50,260 bases of DNA from positions 1 through 50,260 of the forward strand of contig NZ_JACHGL010000005.1 in assembly GCF_014207505.1 (NCBI RefSeq), read 5' to 3'. Positions 8,499 through 15,873 of this stretch are shown one piece after another (within the stretch, counting starts at the first letter, position 1; each line of letters starts with the position of its first letter). The notes under the pieces are model-generated. The model was not told where the DNA came from, ran no database searches, and saw only the letters and a program-made list of their open reading frames with translations. The translations under genes and the position numbers were made by a program. This DNA is from Leuconostoc carnosum. Lineage in GTDB: Bacteria > Bacillota > Bacilli > Lactobacillales > Lactobacillaceae.

Positions 8499-9867
8499 AA
8501 AAATTAAATACAGCGATCAATATCTAGCAAAGACTTTATTTAAACGTGCTTTGCTTTTTATTTTTCTGTTAATCAATGTTTTCTTTAGCTTATGGTATTT
8601 ATCTATTTTTAGAGAAGTGGTACAAGGGAAATTTAGCTGGTGGGATATGGCACCAACCGGATTAAGTATTTTCATCACCACGTTTTTTGGTTGGGGTCTG
8701 TATGGCTTTTATAAACATTATGCCCCAACACACGCAGACTTATTCTCTCACTACTTAAAACGGATTGAAATTCGCCAAATGATTAGTCTGTTAGTGGCCT
8801 CTAAAGCATTCTTTGATACAGAAACCAATGATAATAGCACTTATTTAACTTACTATCCTAAACTCAAAATCAAAGTAAAGCATATCACTGGTCAACTACT
8901 GATTGAAGAGCCAATTGATGGTAAAAAATATATGGCACAATTTGCGAGTGGTGACTTTGATCAAAGTGTTGAAACAGCTTTATTAGCTGACCGACAAACA
9001 ACTGAATTTATGAAAAATAAAATGTTGAGCACATTTGCGTTTGAACCGATTAAGTTTAGACGGCAGTTATTGGCATTACAACCAGAAAAGGGTCGTTTAC
9101 AAATTGCTAAAGGCATTAATTGGCAATATGACACGTTTTACAATGCGTTAATTTCAGGCAATGTCGGAACAGGAAAGTCATATACAATCTTTGCTATTTT
9201 GGGACAATTACTACAACTTACTAAATACGTTGATATTATTGACCCAAAGCGGTCTGACCTAGCTAGTTTGAAATATGTTGATGCCTTAAAAGGCAGAGTA
9301 CACAGTACACCAACCGAAATTAATCAAGCAGTCATTAAATATTATCAAAATATGATGGCACGAGCTGAAAAGATGGAGAAGATTAAAGCAACGGGCAAGA
9401 TTGGGACTTATAAGGATTATCATTTTGAGCCATGTTTTTTAGTTTTTGATGAGTTCGGTGCTTATCGAGAAATGAATGACCGGCTAACGTTTAGTGATCC
9501 CGCTTATGAAGCTTATCAAACGGCCATGTCTAATTTAAACGAAATTGCCATGCTGGGTCGTGAATTAGGATTTTATTTGATTATTGGTATGCAACGACCG
9601 AGTGCCGATAGTTTACCAATGGCAATTCGTGGGCAACTAAATTTACGGATTAATATGGGTGTCCCAACACCAGAAATTGAAAAAATGGTTTTTCCGGATA
9701 ATGACAAACAACTTCGACCATTATCTTCACAACTAAAAGGGTGGGGCTTTATCAAATTAGGTGATAGTCAAGTACGTGCTTTTTTTGCACCAGAAGTCCC
9801 CAAAGAATTCAACCTGCATGAATGGTTAACCAAACAGATAGAAATACGAAAAAAGAGGATTTCTTAA
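8491..9867 (+). CDS. FtsK/TcpA-type conjugative coupling ATPase
   Basis: The product is 458 aa. It carries the relaxase-DNA complex to the secretion channel, as Orf21 of Tn916 or TcpA of pCW3 do. Two N-terminal transmembrane helices (about residues 18-36 and 50-72) are followed by an FtsK/SpoIIIE-like domain with Walker A GNVGTGKS at 223-230 and Walker B in FLVFDEFGAYRE (about 315-325). A GMQRPSAD segment fits the arginine/sensor region. The start at ATG 8491 gives the expected hydrophobic N-terminus. Upstream in-frame codons back to 8422 lie inside the previous gene. In Tn916-type elements this gene is followed by oriT and the relaxase, as here once the inserted acetyltransferase is discounted. 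Confidence 0.88.
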   Translation: MFRKIKYSDQYLAKTLFKRALLFIFLLINVFFSLWYLSIFREVVQGKFSWWDMAPTGLSIFITTFFGWGLYGFYKHYAPTHADLFSHYLKRIEIRQMISLLVASKAFFDTETNDNSTYLTYYPKLKIKVKHITGQLLIEEPIDGKKYMAQFASGDFDQSVETALLADRQTTEFMKNKMLSTFAFEPIKFRRQLLALQPEKGRLQIAKGINWQYDTFYNALISGNVGTGKSYTIFAILGQLLQLTKYVDIIDPKRSDLASLKYVDALKGRVHSTPTEINQAVIKYYQNMMARAEKMEKIKATGKIGTYKDYHFEPCFLVFDEFGAYREMNDRLTFSDPAYEAYQTAMSNLNEIAMLGRELGFYLIIGMQRPSADSLPMAIRGQLNLRINMGVPTPEIEKMVFPDNDKQLRPLSSQLKGWGFIKLGDSQVRAFFAPEVPKEFNLHEWLTKQIEIRKKRIS

Positions 9868-9917
9868 ATTGGTCTAAAATAAATTGGCTTGTGAAATTTT
9901 AAAAAATGTCACGTCAA

Positions 9918-9986
9918 ATCAACGTTTTATGGACTTTGTGAAAGCTTTTGAGAAAGACGTCTTTTTTAGCCTTTAGAAACGTTGAT
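9918..9986 (+). repeat. 10-bp perfect inverted repeat after the transfer operon
   Basis: ATCAACGTTT at 9918-9927 and AAACGTTGAT at 9977-9986 are perfect reverse complements separated by 49 nt. They lie in the 209-bp gap between the coupling-protein gene and the acetyltransferase. The rest of the gap is AT-rich with no ORF. The function is unknown. Confidence 0.5.
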
Positions 9987-10076
9987 ATAGCGTTACTTTG
10001 TATAGCAATGATTATGTAAACATTAATTGGTATATAAAGGATAAAGTAAGTTTTATCTATAAACAAACCCTTTCTT

Positions 10077-10607
10077 TTAAATTTCGTTTCTTAAAATGCC
10101 ATATTTTATGGAATCATAATATTTATTTTCCCAATATCGAACTTTTCGGATAACACCTTCTTTTGTCATTCCAAGCTTATCACCTATGATTTCCATTCCT
10201 ATATTGCCTGACCATGTTGTAAATCCAATGTGAGGTAAGTAGCTGAATAATTCAAACATCTCTATTATCCATTGTCGCAAGGCTATAGTTCCAATTCCGT
10301 GTCCCCAACTATTTGAGTCAAAAAGAACTATCCCTACCTCTAGCCATTGTTTTAATTTGCCATCTTCCCAATAAGCCGATACTTCACCTACAATTTCGTC
10401 ATTATACAATATAAGTTTCCGCATTGGGTTATTTATGGCTTTGGCTTTATTAGAGTCATGAAACTCCTCCCACGTTTGAACAGGGTCTTTAAAGTAGGGC
10501 CCATTGTATTGCATCCAATTTAAATCTGATTGTGATCCGTACTTTTTTTCCCACCACTGTTTGATATCTTTTTCTTCGACAAATTTTAATTTAATATTTT
10601 GTTCCAT
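10077..10607 (-). CDS. GNAT-family N-acetyltransferase
   Basis: The product is 176 aa, related to RimJ/RimL-type acetyltransferases that transfer an acetyl group from acetyl-CoA to an amine (protein N-terminus, polyamine or antibiotic). The acetyl-CoA loop is visible as SWGHGIGTIALRQW (about residues 99-112), matching the RxxGxG/A motif A, and the C-terminal half GMTKEGVIRKVRYW matches the usual RimJ/L ending. AGGAG lies correctly ahead of the ATG on the minus strand. It is transcribed against the transfer genes and separates the coupling gene from oriT, so it looks like a later insertion. The substrate cannot be told from sequence. Confidence 0.8.
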   Translation of the reverse strand: MEQNIKLKFVEEKDIKQWWEKKYGSQSDLNWMQYNGPYFKDPVQTWEEFHDSNKAKAINNPMRKLILYNDEIVGEVSAYWEDGKLKQWLEVGIVLFDSNSWGHGIGTIALRQWIIEMFELFSYLPHIGFTTWSGNIGMEIIGDKLGMTKEGVIRKVRYWENKYYDSIKYGILRNEI

Positions 10608-10714
10608 ATTTTCTCCTAAATATCTAATGATATTAAATCTTACACTACTGTCTGTTTATTTTCAATATACATTATTAAGACAATTTTTTACTCAGATTAG
10701 AAAGGAAATAATAT

Positions 10715-10822
10715 ATGATATACCACTCACGAAGTCCAACCTTTAGCCATTTTTTATCTTTACTGTTGGTTTTATATTTTAGTTTAAAAATAAAAAAAGT
10801 AGGTGAAAAATATGGCTTTTGA
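10715..10822 (+). CDS. 35-aa hydrophobic leader-type ORF
   Basis: The ATG at 10715 is preceded at 8-nt spacing by AAAGGA (10701-10706). The product has 35 residues with a hydrophobic centre (about residues 14-25) and a Lys-rich end. Its stop (TGA, 10820-10822) overlaps the start of the next gene by 11 nt, which suggests translational coupling. It may be a leader peptide controlling the oriT-proximal gene, or simply a small membrane protein. No homologue comes to mind. Confidence 0.4.
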   Translation: MIYHSRSPTFSHFLSLLLVLYFSLKIKKVGEKYGF

Positions 10823-11090
10823 CGTTAAAAAAGTACAATCACTATCAGAACAATCGATTGTTGATTTAAAGACAATTGAAAAACTAGGAGATTTGGAACA
10901 TCTCTCACAGCTAAGTGATGAATTGAAGCGAGTGCTTGCTGATGGCAATTTAGAAGAAATCAGTCCGATGTTGCCACCATACATTACAGAAATTCGGAAG
11001 AACATTGGCTTCTTATTGGGTAACTATAAGTCGATTCGCACGCACTCGGCTCAAGCAACCACAAAAAAGGCTTTAACCCCCAGTTACTAA
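10812..11090 (+). CDS. Small oriT-proximal protein, unknown
   Basis: The product is 92 aa from ATG 10812 (GTG at 10803 is a weaker alternative, and AGGTGA sits 6 nt before the ATG). It is acidic and strongly helical in the first 55 residues (many E, L, K and D), ends in a basic tail, and has no membrane segment. Its stop codon lies inside the loop of the candidate oriT hairpin. Small helical proteins next to oriT often act as relaxosome accessory factors, but no DNA-binding motif is recognised here. Confidence 0.55.
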   Translation: MAFDVKKVQSLSEQSIVDLKTIEKLGDLEHLSQLSDELKRVLADGNLEEISPMLPPYITEIRKNIGFLLGNYKSIRTHSAQATTKKALTPSY

Positions 11091-11103
11091 CAGGGGGGTT
11101 AAA
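11072..11103 (+). other. Candidate oriT of Tn916/ICEBs1 (MobT) type
   Basis: TTTAACCCCC (11072-11081) and GGGGGTTAAA (11094-11103) form a perfect 10-bp inverted repeat whose loop ends in CTAACAG. The arrangement CCCCC-loop-CTAACAGGGGGG is, from memory, the layout of the nick regions of Tn916 and ICEBs1, which are cut by MobT/NicK relaxases. It lies between the coupling-protein gene and the MobT gene, the expected place. Further small hairpins follow (ACGCT/AGCGT near 11115). There is no T run, so it is not a terminator. Confidence 0.7.
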
Positions 11104-11178
11104 CCGGTAAAAACGCTGAAAGCGTCAACCCAATATGGGGAACAAACGCCGGTGTGAAGAGATTTAGATGAAAAAACA

Positions 11179-11214
11179 AAAATGTCCCTCTGAAAGTACC
11201 AAATGGGACATTTT
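11179..11214 (+). promoter_or_regulatory. Hairpin directly upstream of relaxase gene
   Basis: AAAATGTCCC (11179-11188) and GGGACATTTT (11205-11214) are perfect 10-bp arms with a 16-nt loop, ending 17 nt before the relaxase ATG. The T run is only four bases, so this could be a weak attenuator, a relaxase/Rep operator or part of the origin. Confidence 0.45.
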
Positions 11215-11231
11215 GAGAAAGGAAATCTAAC

Positions 11232-12860
11232 ATGATAACGATTAACCATGAACTAAAAGCGTACACCCCTATTTTTCTAGGGACAACCCAACATAGTTTA
11301 CGACTATCGTTAAATATTTTAATCATGGTTGGTATGCAATTACATGATGAGATGATTGAAACTTATAACGTGACCGTTTCGGCTATTGCGTTAGGGCAAT
11401 TGCCTAATATCGGTAGTGAAATTGCGATTGATGAAATTACTGGTAGTGAGCTAGCTGGCTTCACAGCAAAAATACACCAGTCTAGTGCACCAAGACAAAA
11501 TACTGTTTCAACTGAGTTAGAAAACTTGATTGATATAAAGAATGTTGGGCGATACCAACTGTTGAAAGGACAAAACAATATGACACAAACGTTAAATGTA
11601 CCAGAGTTATCAAATAATAACTTGCTATTGATACGCCAACTACTTGGGGTCACACAACAGGAATTAGCTACTGCAATGGGTATCAACAGAAAAACAATTA
11701 ATCGCTTTGAGACAGGTGAACAGAAAATATCAGACAAATTTATTAACAAACTAATCACCGTCTATCCACAGTTAGCTGAAGCTATTGAGGTGCAATTTGA
11801 TTGGGTTTCTTTGACATTCCCAGATTTAACGTCAAAACAAGTGATCACTGATGTGCTACGAATACAAGAAAATCTATTTTTAGAACGACAGACCTCACAA
11901 AACTTTTACACGCGTGAAATGGCATTTGCTGGCGAAAAGAATATCTATATACAAGACTTTGCACCAGTCAAAAACCCTGAAACGCAAACAGTTGAGCAAA
12001 AATTTGGGACAACGCTGTATTTAACTGGTAAAGGCACCCGGCTATTTGAAAAGGCGCTACTGGAACAGAATATGACCTGGCATGATTTTTTTGAAAAAGC
12101 GAGACAATATCGCGGACATCTCACTCGTTTAGATATTGCCATTAACGATAAGTGGGGTTTGCTCAATATGAATGACCTTGTAAAAGCGGTACAAGAAAAA
12201 CGCTTTTGGGGTAAATCAAAGTCTTATGCCGTTCACGGCAACGTTGATGATGGTTGGACGGTCAACTTTGGTAAGTCACCGTTTGTTATCCGTGCTTATG
12301 ACAAACACAAGGAACAAGCCAGCAAAGGCTATGATACTGATATACAAAACCGTGTTGAGTTGGAGTTACATGGCGATCGTGCTGAACAAGTGATTGATCA
12401 TTGGTTTGAGCATGATGACTTAGTTGGTTTTACTTTTGATATGTTGCACACGTATCTTTGGTTTACGAATGAATCAATTGACGACAAAATTTTAAAAGGT
12501 GCTATGGTGCGTGAAACCATTGAAAGTAATGTTGAGCCGATGCCTGCGTGGTCATTACTAACCGTTTTAGGTCATAAAATGAAATTTATTCGTCAACCTA
12601 AAGAACAAAGTGTGGCACGCATTGAAAAATGGGTCTTAGAATCAGTTGTGCCAAGTCTAGCTGTCTTAAAAAAGACCGGTTATTGGCCGGAAGTGATTGA
12701 AGCCATGAATAGTGCTGAATTGTCAGCTGAACAACAAAAATTGGTTAAGGCCACCATGATGAATGCGATGACACAGGCAAGTAAACATTTAAATATTAAT
12801 TTTGAAAAACCTAAGAAAAGATATATTGAGTCCAATGAGCAGAAAAAAAGGACATACTGA
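11232..12860 (+). CDS. MobT/Rep_trans-family conjugative relaxase
   Basis: The product is 542 aa. It nicks oriT and initiates rolling-circle transfer, like Orf20 of Tn916 and NicK of ICEBs1. A helix-turn-helix (about residues 132-165, with LGVTQQELATAMGINRKTI) is followed by the Rep_trans domain, recognised by HLTRLDIAIND with Asp301. The first 116 residues are an extra domain not usual in the family. An internal in-frame ATG at 11580 has AAAGGA (11565-11570) at 9-nt spacing and would give a canonical 426-aa protein, so two forms may be made. The start at 11232 has AAAGGAAA upstream. No later neighbour overlaps. Confidence 0.85.
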   Translation: MITINHELKAYTPIFLGTTQHSLRLSLNILIMVGMQLHDEMIETYNVTVSAIALGQLPNIGSEIAIDEITGSELAGFTAKIHQSSAPRQNTVSTELENLIDIKNVGRYQLLKGQNNMTQTLNVPELSNNNLLLIRQLLGVTQQELATAMGINRKTINRFETGEQKISDKFINKLITVYPQLAEAIEVQFDWVSLTFPDLTSKQVITDVLRIQENLFLERQTSQNFYTREMAFAGEKNIYIQDFAPVKNPETQTVEQKFGTTLYLTGKGTRLFEKALLEQNMTWHDFFEKARQYRGHLTRLDIAINDKWGLLNMNDLVKAVQEKRFWGKSKSYAVHGNVDDGWTVNFGKSPFVIRAYDKHKEQASKGYDTDIQNRVELELHGDRAEQVIDHWFEHDDLVGFTFDMLHTYLWFTNESIDDKILKGAMVRETIESNVEPMPAWSLLTVLGHKMKFIRQPKEQSVARIEKWVLESVVPSLAVLKKTGYWPEVIEAMNSAELSAEQQKLVKATMMNAMTQASKHLNINFEKPKKRYIESNEQKKRTY

Positions 12861-12937
12861 GAGGTATTACTTTTACGAAGAGCAATTAATTGGAATAATT
12901 TCGAAGGATAATATAAAAATTATTTTGGAAAGTTACC

Positions 12938-12966
12938 TTTACATTTAAAAACTAAAGTATTATACT
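12938..12966 (+). promoter_or_regulatory. Promoter of XRE-regulator operon
   Basis: TTTACA (12938-12943) and TATACT (12961-12966) are spaced by exactly 17 bp. A second TTTACATC-like copy downstream of the -10 (about 12982-12989) forms a direct repeat with the -35 region and may be an operator for the regulator itself. Confidence 0.7.
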
Positions 12967-13006
12967 CAATGGAAAGGAAACTTTACATCAAGAAAGGTGA
13001 TTTATC

Positions 13007-13222
13007 TTGTTAAATAATTTAGAAAAATTGCGCAAAGAAAACAAAGTTAACCAACAAGATTTTGCGCAATATCTTGGTGTAACTAGGCAAACAATTAGTT
13101 CACTAGAAAATGGCCGTTACAATCCTTCTATCTTATTAGCAATGAAGATTGCAAGATACTTTGGAAAGAGCGTAGAGGAAATCTTTATTTATACGGAGGA
13201 AGATGATAATGATGAAAGATAA
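13007..13222 (+). CDS. XRE-family transcriptional regulator
   Basis: The product is 71 aa and starts at TTG 13007, with AAAGGTGA 6 nt upstream. It is essentially one Cro/C1-type helix-turn-helix (residues 5-60, with QDFAQYLGVTRQTISSLENG) followed by an acidic tail. It belongs to the short YozG-like regulators normally paired with a small membrane protein, exactly as here: the next gene overlaps its 3' end. The strong promoter with repeat elements just upstream suggests autoregulation. Confidence 0.85.
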   Translation: MLNNLEKLRKENKVNQQDFAQYLGVTRQTISSLENGRYNPSILLAMKIARYFGKSVEEIFIYTEEDDNDER

Positions 13223-13589
13223 AGGAAATAGAGTTAATTATAAAGAAATCGGGATTTTTATTTTAATATTACTAGCTATTATATTTATTTTGCTAAAAAT
13301 AATTCCAACTAATTTTAGATATGGCATTTTGATAGCATTTGGTATTTCTATGATAGTTATGCCTATGACAAAGAAAAAAATTGTTGATCACGATGAAAGA
13401 AATTATCAAATTGATCTCCAAGCTAAAGTATGTGCATTCAACATACTTGAAATGGTGTTTGGTCTGCTTTTACTAATTTTTAGTATCATGCACGTCACGT
13501 TCATTGTTTTAGTTTTAACTTTGACTGCTTACTTAATTATAAAAATGGTTAACCTGTTAGCTTTCTCTTATTATCATCAAAACAATTAA
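13209..13589 (+). CDS. Small integral membrane protein (DUF2178-like)
   Basis: The product is 126 aa with four predicted transmembrane helices (about residues 10-30, 35-53, 76-96 and 98-116) and a conserved-looking DHDERNYQI motif between helices 2 and 3, as in membrane partners of short XRE regulators. The start at 13209 is chosen because GGAGG (13195-13199) is 9 nt upstream; ATGs at 13203 and 13212 are alternatives. It overlaps the regulator gene by 14 nt and ends before a strong terminator. The signal it senses is unknown. Confidence 0.7.
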   Translation: MMKDKGNRVNYKEIGIFILILLAIIFILLKIIPTNFRYGILIAFGISMIVMPMTKKKIVDHDERNYQIDLQAKVCAFNILEMVFGLLLLIFSIMHVTFIVLVLTLTAYLIIKMVNLLAFSYYHQNN

Positions 13590-13628
13590 CTAGAAAATAC
13601 ATGAAAATTTTTAATGATGAAAACTACT

Positions 13629-13662
13629 AAAAAACCTGTTGCTAAAGCGATAGGTTTTTTAT
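13629..13662 (+). terminator. Rho-independent terminator
   Basis: AAAAAACCT (13629-13637) pairs with AGGTTTTTT (13652-13660), with a 14-nt loop and trailing Ts. It closes the XRE/membrane-protein operon. Confidence 0.85.
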
Positions 13663-13693
13663 TTATAATCGATATCGACTGAAAGGATAAATA

Positions 13694-14104
13694 ATGACAC
13701 AAAAAATATGGTTAAATCCAGACCAACTAGAAAATTATATTTCTCAACTACAAGGTTTCAGAAACACTTATCAATCATTATTGAATGTATTAGCATCTGA
13801 TCGTCAAAATTTCAAGTTCAAGCCTGGCGCACCAAACTTTCAAAACACACTCCAGATGTCAATGAAGTTACATCGTTACATTCAATCAGTCCAGTCACAA
13901 ACTTTTGGTGATGTCCTGATTTTCGGTAAAGAACTAGACAAGCAAGTACAAACTTTAGTTGAAACCAGTATTGCTTTAACCTTTGAATACCGTGACTTAA
14001 TCAACTTATTGAATGGTCATGATGTGAATAGTGAAAGTGGCATCAATCTGATTGAAGCCAAACTAAAACAAGCGAAAAAACAACTTTATGAGACCTCAAA
14101 ATAA
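13694..14104 (+). CDS. Helical hypothetical protein
   Basis: The product is 136 aa, soluble, almost entirely helical by composition, with Gln/Leu-rich heptad-like stretches and no Cys, signal or membrane segment. GAAAGGA lies 7 nt before the ATG. It stands alone between the XRE operon terminator and the IS30-like gene. Its length and helical character are reminiscent of WXG100/LXG-type or conjugation accessory proteins, but no diagnostic motif is present, so function is unassigned. Confidence 0.55.
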   Translation: MTQKIWLNPDQLENYISQLQGFRNTYQSLLNVLASDRQNFKFKPGAPNFQNTLQMSMKLHRYIQSVQSQTFGDVLIFGKELDKQVQTLVETSIALTFEYRDLINLLNGHDVNSESGINLIEAKLKQAKKQLYETSK

Positions 14105-14128
14105 GTAATATAAGGCTATAAATTTTTA

Positions 14129-14160
14129 AAACGTTTATAACACTAAGATAATAAACGTTT
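14129..14160 (+). repeat. Perfect 10-bp inverted repeat upstream of IS30-like gene
   Basis: AAACGTTTAT (14129-14138) and ATAAACGTTT (14151-14160) are perfect inverted arms with a 12-nt loop. The core AAACGTT is shared with the repeat at 9918-9986. It may be an operator, a terminator-like structure without a T run, or an element end. Confidence 0.5.
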
Positions 14161-14208
14161 GTTACGCTGAAATTGTATATCATTGAGCAAAGGAAAAGAA
14201 AGAATAAT

Positions 14209-15372
14209 ATGGTAGAAGAACAACCAAAGAAAAGGAAACGGCAACCACGATTAAACGAAAACCAACGTTACTTAATTGAACATTTGTGGAACAATGAACA
14301 ACTCTCACAAAGCGATATTGGGCGTCAATTAGGTTATGACCCATCAGTGATTAGTCGTGAATTAGACCGTGGTAATGTACTAGACTTCTCTAATCTAGAC
14401 CGTCATAGTCTATTAAGAATGAATATTCACGCGCGTATTAAGTATTCAGCGCAACGTGGTCAGTACATTGCGACTAAAAAGCGCTTTCGAATGGGACAAG
14501 GCTTATTACTGACCCCAGAATTAAAAGAACTGATTGAACACTGGATTAATGTGGAACACTGGACACCAGAACAAATTGCCGGCAACGTGCAAGACGTTGA
14601 AGTATCATCCTCAACCATTCGCGATTGGTCAAAAAGAGGCTTAATTGACATTCGTACCCATAAGTATCACCGCCAAGATGGTTCACCAAAAAAACGAGAA
14701 TTAGCCAGAACACAGCGCGATCGTCAACGAGAGATTGCCCGACTACGTTCTAACTTACAAAAGAGTGGTGAGTTGGTCCGCCATTCTATCTATGATCGTT
14801 CACCAGTGGTAGCTAAGCGTAAACAATTTGGCCATTGGGAGATTGATTTAGTATTACCAATGAAACACAATAATGGCCAATATCAAGACCACTCGGCTAT
14901 TATGACGGTCGTTGAACGCAAGACTAGATTTTACGCGTTAGTCAAAGTCAAAAGTAAACAATCTAAAGATATGATTGAAGCCTTTAAACTATTTTATGAA
15001 TGCTATGGTAAAGCAGTAAGAACAATTACCGCTGATAATGGCTCTGAATTTATTTCTTGGGATTTCTTAGAATATGTTCAAAAGGAGCTTAAAATCAAAC
15101 TCTATTACTGTACACCATCATCACCACATCAACGAGGTTCAAATGAAAACCGCAACGGAAAACTGCGTGATTGGTTCCCGAAAGGAACTAGTTTTAAACC
15201 AGTAAGACAACAACAATTAGATGAAGTGTCTGATAAGATGAATGCGATGCCAATGCGAATAGCGTTACAAGGTAAGAGTCCAATTGATTTGTTTGATAAA
15301 GAATATAAAACGATGCGGAGGTATCAAAGAGCTTATGAGAAAAGAAAAATTAGAAAACACGAAAATAACTAA
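14209..15372 (+). CDS. IS30-family transposase, divergent, no visible element ends
   Basis: The product is 387 aa from ATG 14209 (a TTG at 14173 is less likely; AAAGGA is at 14189-14194). It has an N-terminal helix-turn-helix (about residues 15-50, with LSQSDIGRQLGYDPSVISREL) and an rve-type integrase core with the DDE triad intact: Asp213 in HWEIDLV, Asp276 in ITADNGSEF and Glu313 in RGSNENRNGK. IS30 transposases are usually about 310-350 aa, so this one is long. I find no matching terminal inverted repeats on either side. It is unlike the other IS30 copy in this window and could be domesticated or an end-degraded IS. Confidence 0.8.
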   Translation: MVEEQPKKRKRQPRLNENQRYLIEHLWNNEQLSQSDIGRQLGYDPSVISRELDRGNVLDFSNLDRHSLLRMNIHARIKYSAQRGQYIATKKRFRMGQGLLLTPELKELIEHWINVEHWTPEQIAGNVQDVEVSSSTIRDWSKRGLIDIRTHKYHRQDGSPKKRELARTQRDRQREIARLRSNLQKSGELVRHSIYDRSPVVAKRKQFGHWEIDLVLPMKHNNGQYQDHSAIMTVVERKTRFYALVKVKSKQSKDMIEAFKLFYECYGKAVRTITADNGSEFISWDFLEYVQKELKIKLYYCTPSSPHQRGSNENRNGKLRDWFPKGTSFKPVRQQQLDEVSDKMNAMPMRIALQGKSPIDLFDKEYKTMRRYQRAYEKRKIRKHENN

Positions 15373-15446
15373 GGAATAACATTTTCCGAATATTTACAAT
15401 TTATTAATTCATAATAATTTCATTAATAATCTAAATAAAGTTTATT

Positions 15447-15803
15447 TTAAATATTATTCTCTTGTCTTTCGTGAACTTTAATTTTGTATTCCATGAATTT
15501 AATAGTATCAATAATTGATTTTTTCTGTTCTATGAGAGCCTGAAGTCTATTTTTATACAATTCTATCTGTTCTTGATGTGTTACTTCTCCACTCATAATT
15601 AATCGCATTTCTGAAATGGACATTCCAGCCATTCTTAATTTTTTTAAAGTTTCCAATCGTAATATTGTCTTATCATTAAAGGTACGTATTCCATTTTTGT
15701 CTCGCGGAATCAATAATAGATTCTCCTTTTCATAATATCGAATAGTGTATTGGGTTATGCCAGTTTGTATACTAACTTTTTTAATGTGAATATTTTTTTT
15801 CAT
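15447..15803 (-). CDS. MerR-family transcriptional regulator
   Basis: The product is 118 aa. It has an N-terminal winged helix (residues 5-72, with TGITQYTIRYYEKENLL, the classic MerR recognition segment) and a C-terminal dimerisation coiled coil (about 77-115). It has no cysteine, so it is not a metal sensor of the MerR/CueR type but resembles the AdhR/NmlR group that responds to reactive electrophiles. It is divergent from the short-chain dehydrogenase gene, and the shared intergenic region carries a 19-bp-spacer promoter with a dyad, the hallmark MerR target. Confidence 0.88.
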   Translation of the reverse strand: MKKNIHIKKVSIQTGITQYTIRYYEKENLLLIPRDKNGIRTFNDKTILRLETLKKLRMAGMSISEMRLIMSGEVTHQEQIELYKNRLQALIEQKKSIIDTIKFMEYKIKVHERQENNI

Positions 15804-15820
15804 ACTTTTGATTTTATCAC

Positions 15821-15851
15821 TTGACTTAGAGTAAGTCTAACCGTGTATATT
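15821..15851 (+). promoter_or_regulatory. MerR-controlled promoter with 19-bp spacer and operator
   Basis: The -35 TTGACT (15821-15826) and -10 TATATT (15846-15851) are 19 bp apart, too long for normal activity and typical of MerR promoters. A perfect dyad GACTTA-GAG-TAAGTC (15823-15837) overlaps the -35 and spacer. It drives the dehydrogenase gene, with GGAGG at 15860-15864. Confidence 0.8.
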
Positions 15852-15873
15852 ACACTACAGGAGGAAATATAAA

